In this document: positions 10,161 to 20,945 of the stretch, piece by piece
How positions within the stretch are numbered: position 1 is the stretch's first letter
Layout of the letters: each line of letters begins with the position of its first letter
From: Sabethes cyaneus
Lineage: Eukaryota; Arthropoda; Insecta; Diptera; Culicidae
Reading direction: 5' to 3'
NCBI RefSeq assembly: GCF_943734655.1
Contig: NC_071354.1
Location: 163,991,142-164,055,141, forward strand
DNA length: 64,000 nucleotides
The notes under the pieces: model-generated
What the model saw: only the letters and a program-made list of their open reading frames with translations
What the model was told of the DNA's origin: nothing
Databases searched by the model: none
Program-made: the position numbers and the translations under genes

Positions 10161-12589
10161 TAAACACCTGAATGGCGCCCAGGCGGGGAAGAGGTGCCAG
10201 CCCCAACTGCAAGTGAATTTACGGGTAATAACTCCATACTTAGTATGTAACTCAATCTCAAGAAGGTCATTAGTTTTATTAACCATGTAGTACCTAATTG
10301 GAGCACAGTCTTACAACAATCTAGCTTAACTCCTTCAATAGGTCTGAGCTATTCGTAAACTGTGTGCAGCAACAGCAATCGGGACCAGCTACAAAAGACA
10401 ATCTCCATGACTGTCACAATGACTTTTTTTGATTTTTTATTGTTTTTTCGTATACAAAAAGGGACAAACTTACGATTCAACACAACAAAAGCAAATACTT
10501 AAAGACACGGTGCCATTATCACGAAATCGCACATATGTCCTGTTTTGCGAATTATATCGATATTATCGGATCGACCATAGAACGGCCTGTGTTAGTGGAA
10601 TTAAATGGGGAACGATTTGAAATGATCGAGTAATTCAAATATCTGGGTAAGTCAGCGATATGTTGTGACAATGATGTGGACTGCAACGATGAATTGCAGC
10701 TTCAAGTACTACCTTGGAAGTACATAAAACTTGGACGTTGAGCGACTCTCTTGGGGTACCCCGAGAATATTACCCACGGGACCAGAACTCGTTACAATAG
10801 TCATCTGAGTTTTGTCACACAAGAAAATCTAATAAAATGTACAAATGGCATTGGCATAAGCAAGGTGCCCCAGCATCTGTTAGGGTCAGGGCACGCTGGT
10901 ACATCCCAGGGGGATCCACGGATGGCGACAACTTTAAAGTAGCCTACATATCAAAAATAACAACTAATAATAGTTAAATTAGAGCTTAAAGGCTGTGTTT
11001 AACTGTTTTCTGCTTAGTTTCATTTGTAGGTACCAGAACCAAAGGTACCAAAAACCAATGAGTGGGACATGGGCAATGTATGATAGTTTGACAGCTACAT
11101 CACCCCTCTGGTACATCCCTACCTGTTCCATTATGTTCTGAGGTAATTTAAAACATTACCCGTTCTAGATGAATTTTCACAATCTTACCGCAATCAGTAT
11201 ACTTTACCGCTCTCTATAACAGAGTCTAGTCTAAGCGAAAAACCATTGCACATCGTTCGTTTGCAACAAATCCAAACCACAAACATTTCCTGTGCCACAC
11301 CGTATAAAAACAGCACATCGGAATAGGTGTGCAGGAAGCAGACGCCAGGTTACATAAACGAAAACTAACCAGCCTGTACTGCAAATAATACATACACCCT
11401 CCGCTTTTAGCGCTGAATTATACGTTGGACGAACAGGTTTACCAAAGCGTAGCCACAGAAAATAATGCGAATAAATTAAGAAATGATTAAGGAAAATCTT
11501 AAGCAGCGATTGCGTGCGTCCAGACGTTTTCTCACTGGCACGAGATAAGTTTACATGTGGAGCGAAAAAGCAAGCCAAATGCAGCAGCAGAATCCAAGAA
11601 TTTAGCCATACGTCCCGGATTTTTTTTACGCACACGCCTGTCCGGGATTTTCATTGGTAGTCTGTTTCTCGTGATCGTTCTTATCAGCTGCAATAACCCT
11701 TACAGCGAGACAGCGGTACAAATGTCTAGTAAACAAAACGTGGCTCATACAATTATATATTTTTCATCACCACAGAATGTTTTTCTGCTTAATAAATAAT
11801 TATATCACTTTTATCATTTTCACGCACAGTTGATGAACTGGAATCACAATCACTATTGTACAGCACAGAGTCACAATTGCTGCAAAGCAGTGTCTTAATC
11901 GAGACAGTTATTGAACAAAACATAGAACTAGCAGGTATGAAAGTTATAATATACGATTGCTGGACCAAAGATTAACTGTATACATTTTCTTCCTATTTAG
12001 CGATCTGCCATAACCAGCTTGCAACTAAAAAACAAACCGACGATGCTGAGGCACTCACATAAATCAACACACACGCCCGGACCGTTCGATTGCAGAATAC
12101 GTTCTGCTGTTTCAATTCGACTGCTTGAGTGCTTGCGCTTGCTAGCTACCGTCCGCCGTCCGGCTCTGAATACAGACTCGTCTTTCGCAAAAGTTTTATT
12201 GAGCAGAAGCAGAGAGGACAGACAGGTGGGAGCAAACCGATAGCAGACACATTCACGGGAAACTTGGAAAACGAATGCGCGCTGGAGCGCTACGCGAGTA
12301 CGAAAGCGAGAGAAAATTTTCCTTGAAATCCGTGCCACACTACAATAGCTGCCGTACTGAGGCCACCACAATCAACAAAACACGCAGGACGCAGGACACA
12401 ATAAAAAATGTGATGTGCATATACATAAAAATAAACAATCAGCTGTCAAAAGGGGGATTATTCTTTTTGGTCGAATATCCTTAGGTCGAATCGGCCGAAT
12501 AAGGTTTAAAGCCGATTTAAAACGTCCATCCGCCAACGTCAATGGAACGAAACGTTAAGATCTAAACAAAATGCACCCGTTTGTATCGC
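10161..12589. other. Intergenic DNA, mostly unassigned
   Basis: A faint LINE-like reading (FKYLG-type motif with frame breaks) occurs around 10590-10730. The rest has only short frames: 11231-11635 minus and 11997-12371 minus are open but show no domain, signal or splice pattern I recognise. It could include unrecognised UTRs of a gene, but nothing here supports a call. Confidence 0.35.
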
Positions 12590-12880
12590 CATTGACGGCA
12601 GTAACACTTGGAAGAAACATCAACAAGAATGATCGTACCACACATTTTGCCTGAACACTAGTACCATCTATGAACGACATTCGCAAATATCAAATAGCAA
12701 CAAGAGTATCCCTCGAACTAGAAAGAATTTTTCATGCGGTATTCCCCTTGTTTCGTTAAAAAGTGCCAATTTGACCAAAACGGAGACATTCCCTACTAAG
12801 CCCAAATTTGAAAAGACGGTTTCATTGATGCGAAGAATGGAAAACGAGTGTTACGTCTGTTTGTCTGTGCTTTAGGTCAA
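12590..12880. mobile_element. Degenerate copy of the 285-bp MITE family
   Basis: The segment around 12632-12680 (ACACATTTTGCCTGAACACT) and the end near 12860-12875 (TGTTTGTCTGTG) match the intact copies at 13233-13517 and 51437-51723, with many differences between. It is an older relative. Confidence 0.5.
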
Positions 12881-12896
12881 AGCAGACTATTTTTTT

Positions 12897-13081
12897 CACC
12901 CCATCGGCAGGCAACCATGTTTTCGCTGCCTACATCTTGTGCGTGCGAAAATGAGATAGCATGTCAGCACGGCGTTTCACTCAAGCCAGCAGTCTGATTT
13001 GGGCCCGCTGTCAAATTTTGAGCCCAGGGCATGTTGTCGCTGACGTTCACTGCAGCTGGTTATAGAGATGTCGATGGGTTG
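12897..13081. mobile_element. 185-bp MITE, CACCCCATCG family, copy 1
   Basis: Terminal inverted repeats CACCCCATCG (left) and CGATGGGTTG (right). Flanked by the 8-bp direct repeat ATTTTTTT (12889-12896 and 13082-13089), although this AT-only repeat alone would be weak evidence. A second copy at 40070-40256 shares most of its length and has its own 8-bp duplication, which confirms the borders. The 8-bp duplication suggests a hAT-type transposase. Confidence 0.8.
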
Positions 13082-13225
13082 ATTTTTTTATTCCTTAAGG
13101 TTTTCCCGCATAATCAAAAACTATTGATGAAACGGTGAGTATTATAAATGAATTTTATGAGCAATAGTAACTGTTCATGTTACATTTTTACACTCGAACA
13201 ACAAACAATCATGGATGTTTCCATA

Positions 13226-13524
13226 GTAACTCCACTGACGAACTGACATGACACATAGAAGAAAATCCTTTAAAAACCATCGTCCTACACATTTTGCTTG
13301 CACACTAGCACCCTCTGTTATGCATGTCGCGGAGTAGCTTGCATTTGCACGGTTTTATGCTGTGGGGTTTTTACATTTGTATGGTTTTCTACTGAAATCT
13401 CGAAGCAACACTCGCGCGCTGCGGTGTGGTCATGTTGCGAAACATGCTTTTTTGAAAAATGAGTGGTTTTTGATTGGACGATGGAATTTACGCGAGTGTC
13501 TCGTCTGTTTGTCTGTGGTAACTC
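13226..13524. mobile_element. 285-bp MITE, CACTGACGAACTGAC family, copy 1
   Basis: Element 13233-13517 with imperfect terminal inverted repeats (CACTGACGAACTGACATGAC left; reverse of right end CACAGACAAACAGACGAGAC). GTAACTC is repeated directly outside both ends (13226-13232, 13518-13524), a 7-bp duplication that may be 8 bp with one changed base. The copy at 51437-51723 is highly similar. Non-coding. Confidence 0.8.
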
Positions 13525-15012
13525 CTTCAGGGCGAACTCGACGCTCCTACAATGAATGTCAAAAGATTGTGCCCACTTGTGCTCAAAAGCCGCCATTATC
13601 GCTCGTGGAAAGCTGGATTGCTTGTTCATCAGACTTTTGGAGTGGGCTGATTTGTAAAACGCCTTTAATAGCCGAGAACCGGGGTGGCTCCACATCCCTG
13701 GCACGAACGTCATTCTCATACATTTTTTTTGAAGCCGTTTGAGCCAGTCTTGCTGGCTCGATTATATGTCAAATTTGACAGCAGCTGGAAGAATTACGCA
13801 ATCATAGGGTTTTATCACGGGGCGAATCACTTCAAAATTAATAAATATATTAAATATATCTATGCATATTAACATACTTTTACCCGGGTGCTAAATATAT
13901 TTACCGGTATTGATGAATATTTTACGAAAGTTATTGTGCTTCCCGAGAAAATATTTCGTTTTCCAGTTTAATATAGTTGTGCGCAAAGGTAAATCATATA
14001 TTATTGACAGTGTAAGCACGTGTAAGTTTTTTATGTTTATGCTCTTATTCTTTGCTTAGATAACATTTGTTTTGTCCTATTACGTACAGACTTACAAACA
14101 ACACAGTTACAATGTCTTACGTTAACCGAAAATGATAAAATTTAAATGCTGATTGCGTTTGTGAAAAATTTGTCCATGTTTGAACGGGCAAACACGAAGC
14201 AAGCTACCCTAGCATTCAGCTGATGAGCGAGAGAGAAATATTGTTGTTTTTCTCATCACTCTTGCGTTGACAGTTTCTTACGAGATTTCGTAAGAGTGTA
14301 AAAGAGATACTTTGACTGCGAGCAACCAGAACAGAGCTCCGCGCAACTGTTAGGCGCACAACTAAACCGACGAAAGAAAAATTTTAGATAATAATCGCAA
14401 TACCACCTTTTTCATATACGATCTTGAGCTGTCAAGTCTCATAACAGTATGTGGAAAGAGTTGTTATGATGAGGTGGATACTACTTAAAATAGTAAATAT
14501 ATTTATCAATATTTATTATTGCGGAGTTTCCACCTATTTAGAGTCCCACGCGAAAATTATTAGCGTGGTTATTTTCTGCGTTTACCACAAATGCTTGTAA
14601 TTTAGCAATTTGAACCATCAGTTTTTCGTTATTGCCTCCCCACTGCACCCCTCCTTGCTTAACAAGCATACTTTCAGAGTATTTAGTAAGTACAGGATAA
14701 TTATTATTAAAAACAAATTTGCGTAGAACTTGTAAAATTGCTGCAAGGTACAATACATATTGAATATTTATGCAGGAAGTGATTTACCCCGTGGGTTTTA
14801 TGCTTCAGAAAATTTGTTGCATGTAGGATGTAGATAGTGAAAGATGTTCGTTTTTTGTGTTATCGGCAACGTAAGATAGGAAAAATTCTGACTTTTGATA
14901 GTCTTATTTTTTACGATAAACAAAAGAGCGGAAACGCTGCATTCGTCACACTGCGCAGCATTAAATACACGCGTTGTTTCAAAATTTACTGTCTACTTCT
15001 ATTACAACCATT
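13525..15012. other. Intergenic DNA
   Basis: AT-rich, with no gene recognised. Around 14225-14305 a stretch (GCGTTGACAGTTTCTTACGAGATTTCG read with gaps) resembles DNA at 23895-23935, so an old repeat family is present. The 71-codon minus frame at 14538-14753 has no recognisable feature. Confidence 0.4.
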
Positions 15013-16593
15013 ATCGGAGGCGGCCTAGCACCTGATCTCCAAGAAGTCAAACGAGAAATCAGATTGCTGAAGACCAATAAAGCCGCTGGGAAGGACCGCC
15101 TACCGGCAGAGCTTTATAAACATGGTGGAGAAACGCTAGCAAGGGCTCTACACTGGGTTATTTCGAGGATTTGGGAGGAGGAAAAGCTACCGGAGGAATG
15201 GATGGAAGGAGTGGTTTGTCCCATCTACAAAAAGGGTGATCGGCTAGACTGCTGCAACTATCGCGGTATTACGCTGGTAAATGCCGCCTACAAGGTACTC
15301 TCCCAGATCCTGTTACGCCGGCTGTCACCGATAGCACAAGGTTTCGTAGGGAATTATCAGGCGGGTTTCATGGGGGCTCGCGCAACTACGGACCAAATTT
15401 TTACTATCCGACAGATCTTGCAGAAATGTCGGGAGTACAACGTGCCCACGCATCACATCTTTATTGATTTCAAAGCAGCATACGATACAGTCGATCGAGA
15501 CAAGCTATGGCAGATAATGCACGAATACGGTTTTCCGGACAAACTGACGCGACTGATCAGAGCTACATTGGATCGAGTGATGTGTTTTGTACGCATCGCT
15601 GGGACACTCTCGAGTCCCTTCGAGACGCGACGAGGGTTGAGACAAGGTGACGGTCTATCCTGCATGCTGTTCAACATCGCTCTTGAGGGGGTGATCCGAC
15701 GAGCGGGTATCGAAACGAGAGGCACGATTTTTACCAAGAGTAGCCAACTTCTAGGCTTTGCAGATGACTTCGATATCATTGCCAGGAACTTTGCGACGGC
15801 GGAGGCAATCTACGCCAGACTGAAAGCGGAGTCTAGGAGAATTGGGCTAAAAATAAATGCGTCGAAGACCAAATACATGAAAGGAAGAGGCTCAAAGGAA
15901 ACAAATGTGCGCCTCCCACGGACGGTAACCGTTGACGGCGACGAACTAGAAGTGGTAGAAGAGTTCGTGTATTTGGGATCGCTGGTGACCGCGGACAACA
16001 ACACTAGTAAGGAGATCCAGCGGCGCATCCAAGCGGGAAATCGGGCCTACTTTGCCCTTCGTAGAACGCTACGATCAGGAAGCATACGCCGCCGCACGAA
16101 GCTAACAATGTACAAAACCATTATTAGACCGGTAGTTCTTTATGGACTTGAAGCCGTGACGCTGCTTACGGAGGACATACGCGCCCTTGCCGTGTTTGAG
16201 CGGAAAGTGCTGCGGACGATATTTGGCGGAGTACAAACTGAAAGCGGAGAGTGGCGGAGGCGTATGAATCACGAGCTACAGGCACTGCTTGGGGAGACTC
16301 CCATCGTACATCTAGCGAAAGTTAGCAGGCTACGGTGGGCCGGACACGTCGTAAGGATGCCGGACGACAGTGCGACGAAAATAGTCCTCTTCAACAACCC
16401 CACCGGCACCAGGAACAGGGGGGCCCAACGTGCACGATGGCTCGACCAGGTCGAGAGCGATTTGCGACTTCTGAGACGACTAGGAAATTGGCGACGAGTG
16501 GCCCAAGACCGAGTTGAATGGAGGCGAGTGCTTGAAACAGCACGAGCCACCCCGGCTCTATGCTGCTGAAGAAGAAGAAGAATCGGAGGCGGC
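15013..16593 (+). mobile_element. 5'-truncated RTE-type LINE insertion with perfect TSD
   Basis: Insertion 15025-16581 flanked by the identical 12-bp direct repeat ATCGGAGGCGGC (15013-15024 and 16582-16593). The 3' end is a short (AAG)n run at 16568-16581, typical of RTE elements that end in a simple repeat. Only the reverse transcriptase half is present, so this is a normal 5'-truncated target-primed insertion. The target lies about 340 bp upstream of the mitochondrial EF-Tu start codon. The intact frame and perfect duplication suggest a young insertion. Decayed relatives lie at 20275-20940, 46305-46440 and 58890-59040. Confidence 0.93.
15025..16569 (+). CDS. RTE-type reverse transcriptase (C-terminal portion, open)
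   Basis: An uninterrupted frame of about 514 codons reaching its natural stop (TGA at 16567). RT blocks in order: VVCPIYKKGDR, NYRGITLVN, IDFKAAYDTVDR with the first catalytic Asp, GLRQGDGLSCMLFN (the RTE/BovB-like form of the PQG block), LLGFADDFDII with the catalytic FADD pair intact, VYLGSLVTADN, then a long C-terminal region ending RARWLDQVESDL and VEWRRVLETARA. The endonuclease is missing because of 5' truncation, so it cannot move by itself although all RT catalytic residues are present. The frame opens upstream into flanking DNA to 14974, which is not part of the element. There is no natural start codon at its 5' border. Confidence 0.9.
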   Translation, partial: LAPDLQEVKREIRLLKTNKAAGKDRLPAELYKHGGETLARALHWVISRIWEEEKLPEEWMEGVVCPIYKKGDRLDCCNYRGITLVNAAYKVLSQILLRRLSPIAQGFVGNYQAGFMGARATTDQIFTIRQILQKCREYNVPTHHIFIDFKAAYDTVDRDKLWQIMHEYGFPDKLTRLIRATLDRVMCFVRIAGTLSSPFETRRGLRQGDGLSCMLFNIALEGVIRRAGIETRGTIFTKSSQLLGFADDFDIIARNFATAEAIYARLKAESRRIGLKINASKTKYMKGRGSKETNVRLPRTVTVDGDELEVVEEFVYLGSLVTADNNTSKEIQRRIQAGNRAYFALRRTLRSGSIRRRTKLTMYKTIIRPVVLYGLEAVTLLTEDIRALAVFERKVLRTIFGGVQTESGEWRRRMNHELQALLGETPIVHLAKVSRLRWAGHVVRMPDDSATKIVLFNNPTGTRNRGAQRARWLDQVESDLRLLRRLGNWRRVAQDRVEWRRVLETARATPALCC

Positions 16594-16929
16594 TTCAGCT
16601 GACAGCTGTCGTGACAGGGATCTGGGTGGCTCTTGCCGTATCAAAAATTTCTTTCCATTGTAGGTAGTCGGTCCTGATTTGTGCAAGGTCAAGTATGACG
16701 TATTTAGAAACAATATGAAAAGTTTTCTCAGTGTAACTCCAAATGAAATCGTAGTTTCTTACCTGTGTATCAATATTCATTGGTTACAGGCGAAAAACTG
16801 ACAGATAAAGGCGAGGTGAGGTCTTTGGTCTTACGCAAGAAAAGTCGGAAAATTTTTTACTGACGGCTGTTTCAAGTTCTCTTCAATCTTCCAGTGATTT
16901 TTGTGTTTTAAAGTAGGAGTACGCTAAAA
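16594..16929 (+). promoter_or_regulatory. Upstream and 5'UTR region of mitochondrial EF-Tu
   Basis: The stretch from the LINE insertion to the EF-Tu start codon. It has no coding potential. It should hold the promoter and 5'UTR, but no TATA box or initiator was convincingly recognised. The bases before the ATG (CTAAAA) fit an insect start context. Confidence 0.4.
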
Positions 16930-18556
16930 ATGGCAGGTTACATTACGCTGCGTGCTATCTTGAGTCCTGGTACGTTTTAATTACTAAATATTTTATTAGT
17001 TTTGATGTTTTGTTTTATGTACACAAACTATGCATTTATATGAGATAAGTAAGGTTAAGATCGTGTTTTTCAGGAGCTCGCAAAACATTTTCCCAGTTTC
17101 TGTGCAGTAGCGGTGTTACTGTCAATGTGTCTCGTTCTGATACAATCTTTAACCAGCAAGCATTCCAAAAGAGATTCTACGCTGAGAAGATAGTTTTTAA
17201 GCGTGACAAACCGCATTGCAATGTTGGAACGATCGGACATGTTGACCACGGCAAAACTACCTTGACGGCTGCCATTACAAAGGTTTTAGCTGACAAAGAT
17301 TTGGCAGAAAGTAAGAAATACACTGACATCGACAATGCTCCGGAAGAAAAAGCTAGAGGAATTACGATAAACGTTGCCCACATTGAGTATCAAACGGAGA
17401 ACCGGCATTATGGCCACACAGATTGTCCTGGTCACGCTGATTACATCAAGAACATGATTACCGGCACAGCCCAGATGGACGGGGCTATCCTGGTTGTGGC
17501 TGCCACTGACGGAGCTATGCCACAAACCAGAGAGCACTTGCTACTGGCGAAGCAAATTGGTGTCAATCATATTGTTGTGTTTATCAACAAAGTTGATGCG
17601 GCAGATCAGGAAATGGTTGATCTTGTAGAGATGGAAATTCGCGAGTTAATGAGTGAAATGGGTTTCGATGGCGATAATGTGCCGGTGATTAGGGGATCTG
17701 CGTTAAGTGCCCTGGAAGGAAAGAATCCGGAGATTGGTGCTGATGCTGTGATGAAATTACTGGATGAAGTGGATAAATATGTACCGACACCGATACGTGA
17801 CTTAGATAAGCCTTTCTTGCTGCCAGTAGAGTCAGTTCATAGCATACCTGGACGTGGTACCGTTGTTACTGGACGTTTGGAACGCGGAACTTTGAAAAAA
17901 GGACAAGAGTGCGAGTTTGTGGGATATAATAAGGTAAAATACTTTTGAATGCTTTATATAATGTAGTAGTTATTCTATAGATCAAAACGCGTAGAGATCT
18001 TTCTGATGTACATACACATAAAGAATTTCTTCACTTTATCTCTTCACAGGTTATTAAATCAACCATTACTGGTATTGAAATGTTTCACAAAATCCTTGAA
18101 GAAGCACATGCCGGCGATCAGTTAGGTGCTCTAGTTCGAGGTATCAAGCGCGACGATATAAAGCGAGGAATGGTAATGTGTAAGCCAGGGTCGGTGAAGG
18201 CTAACGACAACTTTGAAGCGCAGGTGTACATTCTGAGCAAGGAGGAAGGCGGTCGTCACAAACCATTCACAAGCTTCATCCAGCTGCAAATGTTCTCACG
18301 CACATGGGACTGTGCAACTCAGGTGCGAATTCCAGACAAGGAAATGGTAATGCCCGGTGAAGACGCCAAATTACATCTACGCCTAATGAGGCCAATGGTG
18401 TTAGAACATGGTCAACGTTTTACACTAAGAGACGGCCATATTACCCTAGGAACTGGTGTTGTTACTAAAGTTCTGAATCCTTTGACTGAGAAAGAACGGA
18501 TGTCTCTGGTTGAAGGTAAGAAGGCACGAGAGAAGGCTGCCAGCGGAAAGGCATAG
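16930..18556 (+). CDS. mEFTu1: Elongation factor Tu, mitochondrial (3 exons)
   Basis: Complete gene for mitochondrial EF-Tu, the GTPase that delivers aminoacyl-tRNA to the mitochondrial ribosome. Exons: 16930-16969, 17074-17933 and 18050-18556, giving 468 residues with all junctions GT-AG and in phase. The first short exon gives MAGYITLRAILSPG, and residues up to about 50 are Ser/Arg/Phe-rich with no acidic cluster, as expected of a mitochondrial presequence. GTPase motifs: GHVDHGKT (68-75), DCPGH (130-134), NKVD (185-188) and GSAL. The second exon ends within domain II, and the third carries the rest of domain II and domain III to the end KKAREKAASGKA. The ATG at 16930 is preferred over internal starts because it supplies the presequence and exact splice phase. 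Length agrees with the family. A young RTE insertion ends about 340 bp upstream. The Drosophila orthologue name is used. Confidence 0.96.
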
Positions 18557-18929
18557 ACGTGCTCATGCTTTTAAAGGCCCAAACATAATGTATACCTACG
18601 TTTCAAGTTACGTTCTGGAAATTTGATAGTTTTTCCATGGATTTTCTGTTAAGTTTCCAAAATGTTGCAACAATCGTATGCATTCTGTTTGAGTCGTCAT
18701 CATAATATAATTCTTATTTGATAAGTCCCGATTCATGTTAGTAGCCTAGAGTTGGAATAATACATATTACTAAAAATCAAGACGAGTTTTGACATTTATT
18801 GGAAAATTAATCCCCATTTATTTAAACCTTTAAACACAGTGATATCTACTTGTTTATGTGATTGAAAAAAAAATTCAAGTTTTTAGCTCGCATCAATTCG
18901 TGCAAGATAATTTTACTGCTAAACCTCTT
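18557..18929. other. 3' flank of mitochondrial EF-Tu
   Basis: 3'UTR and intergenic AT-rich DNA. No perfect AATAAA was picked out with confidence; AATAATACAT near 18757 could be a variant signal. Nothing else was seen. Confidence 0.4.
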
Positions 18930-19410
18930 AGTAGGCCTCGAGATATGACGCTGGTCTAGCAAGTCAGTCATCGTCTGTTCGAATCTCGACTGAGAGATAC
19001 TGCAAAAGTCAATATAATTGTAGCACTACTTAGCTTCGCAATTCTCGGGTAGTTTTTCATTTCGACGTATCTGACAATGAGAGATTCTCTTTGTGTTTCC
19101 TCTCTTCCGCTTTTTACGGCGATACTAATCCATTTTAGTTTTAGCGCATCAGCTTTGCACGAATCGGTTGTCGGAATCACTAGCTATGTGATCACTATCA
19201 CTAAATGTTTTGAAAATTTTCTTTTCAATGCTTTAGTTTCGCCGCAAAAAGCGGAAGAGAGGAGACACGAAGAGAATCTCTCATTGTCAGATACGTCGAA
19301 ATGAAAAAGTACCCGTGAATTGTCCTGTACTCCAACAGTCTTCTGCCAAAGTTTGCAGGATTGAAATCGGAAGACCTGGTTCTAATAATGGAATATGCAG
19401 CACCAAGGTT
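18930..19410 (+). mobile_element. tRNA-derived SINE fragment interrupted by a MITE
   Basis: At 18935-19000 the sequence reads ATGACGCTGGTCTAGCAAG, then TGTTCGAATCTCG, a B-box-like RNA polymerase III element. The same pattern (ATGCTGGTCTAATAAGGCAG, CACGAATCTCGG) occurs at 19800-19860, and both are later followed by TGTCCTGTACTC (19321 and 19909). In this copy about 280 bp of inverted-repeat DNA (19039-19322) separates the two parts. Confidence 0.55.
19039..19322. mobile_element. Foldback MITE with about 88-bp inverted repeats
   Basis: The arms 19039-19127 and 19234-19322 are near-perfect inverted copies (for instance TTTTTCATTTCGACGTATCT on the left, its reverse complement at 19289-19308). 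The centre is about 106 bp. It lies inside a SINE copy. No clear target duplication was seen. Confidence 0.75.
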
Positions 19411-19789
19411 TTGCTTTGTCTTACTTTAGTGCATTAAGCTTTCTTGCACACAAAAATGCGAGTTTGATGCAGGACTACCGTACGTCATAGGAGTATATAG
19501 TATTCACCTTTTCGCGTGCGTAATGGCGGCTAGTAGGTACAACTTTCGGAAAACGTTAGCATGCCTTTGGCAACTTTGTTCACGTCAAGCTGATATTTCC
19601 AGCCTTGATTGTTGTTGTAGAACTGTAGAGCGGAGTTCCCAAAAGCAAATAAACATTGTCGAAAAGTGTGCCCACTAGCCGCCATTAAGCGCGCGAAGAG
19701 GTGGATAGTAAAGGTATGGCCATGGGTGTAAATGTAACATCCATATGCAAAAATTCTCACCCAATTTGAAAGATATTTAGATACGGGAT

Positions 19790-19965
19790 TAGCGGGTTGG
19801 TTGCGAGGTACGATGCTGGTCTAATAAGGCAGTCGTCGTATGCACGAATCTCGGCTAGGCGGTGTTGTTAGATAGAGTCAGTAGGGTTTTTGCACTAGCC
19901 CCGTAACTGTCCTGTACTCTAAAGACGTTCAAGCCCAAGGCTTTGCTTTTTTAGGTAAGGGAATC
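19790..19965 (+). mobile_element. tRNA-derived SINE, second copy
   Basis: Same family as at 18930: GCGAGGTACGATGCTGGTCT, then CACGAATCTCGGC (B-box-like), a 60-70 bp unique part and TGTCCTGTACTCTAAAGACG. It is too diverged from the tRNA fold to be a tRNA gene. Confidence 0.5.
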
Positions 19966-20274
19966 CTGGGCTAGATGAACACCCTATACTCAACAAGCCT
20001 TAAGTTTTTTTCATACAAGGTTCGAGTTTTCTTCAGCTAACCGTTGCTAAACAGTTATTTTATTATAGATGCATCTAACTTTAAATGTGAAAATAGTTTT
20101 TTTTCACCGGTCTGAAACATACTGTGGCAAGACGAGCACCCCACAGGGCAAGATGGGCATCTGTTTGATAAATGAATTATTTTAATTAGCCCCTTTTTCA
20201 ATATTAGCTTAAAATTACATTCCCAATTTTTTAGATAAGCCTTAATTAATAAACATAAGTTTCAATAGCTCTAG

Positions 20275-20945
20275 TAGATCCAACGACGCATTTAAGCTGG
20301 AAATCGAGCCTACTTTTCCCTCCCCAAGACACTTCGATCATCATCAAGGAGCATGCATACGCCGCTGCACAAATCTGACGATGTACAAAACGCTAATCAG
20401 ACCGGTAGTCCTCTACGGACATGAGACAGTAACTTTGCTTACGGAAGACATACGTGCACTTGCCGTATTTGAACGAAAGGTTTTGCAGACTATTTTTTAT
20501 GGAGTATAAACGTAAAGTGCAGAGTGGCGGAGGCATAATGAATCACTAACTACAGGCACTGCTTGGAGAGATTCCCATCGTGCACCTGGCAAAAGTTGGA
20601 AGACTATGGTGAGCCGGCCACATCGCAAGGATGAAATCCGTTCTCTTCAAGAACCCCACCGGCACCAGGAATAGAGGAGTCCAACGTGCTAGATTGCTCG
20701 ACCAGAGGTGACATTGCGATTCTCGTTTCGAGTGATTTTGGTTCGTTTCGCCCATTCGTTTAACGTGGTCGAAACGAACCAAAATCACTCGAAACGAGAA
20801 TCGCAATGTCACCCCAGGTTGAAGCCGACTTGCATGTGTCGGAGCGCGCAACAAATAGGCGACGAGTAACCCAGGACGAGTGCAATGGAGAGGAATTCTT
20901 GATACGGCAAGAACCCCGGCTTTCGGCTGGTAAAGTAAGTAGTAA
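20275..20945 (+). mobile_element. Decayed RTE-type LINE 3' fragment, split by a hairpin element
   Basis: Matches 16010-16560 of the intact copy: CGCATTTAAGCTGGAAATCG, GTACAAAACG, ACCGGTAGTCCTCTACGG, GGAGGACAT-like and CACTGCTTGGAGAGA stretches are all recognisable, with many substitutions, deletions and stops. A perfect hairpin (20707-20813) interrupts it at the CGACCAGG site. Confidence 0.75.
20707..20813. mobile_element. Perfect 44-bp inverted repeat (foldback MITE)
   Basis: The arms 20707-20750 and 20770-20813 are exact reverse complements over 44 bases, with a 19-base loop. It sits inside a decayed RTE fragment, so it inserted after that LINE copy. Perfect arms in otherwise decayed surroundings point to recent insertion or arm homogenisation. 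Confidence 0.85.

Noticed and set aside
11231..12371. Minus-strand frames of 134 and 124 codons as possible genes
   Set aside because: There is no domain, no convincing splice structure and low-complexity composition. An unrecognised UTR is possible but not supported.
13318..13742. Overlapping 126- and 133-codon frames
   Set aside because: Most of their length is inside the MITE at 13233-13517. The same DNA at 51437 does not keep the frames open.
16595..16780. 61-codon minus-strand frame between the RTE insertion and EF-Tu
   Set aside because: It starts in the TSD region and has no recognisable feature. More likely promoter or 5'UTR DNA of EF-Tu.
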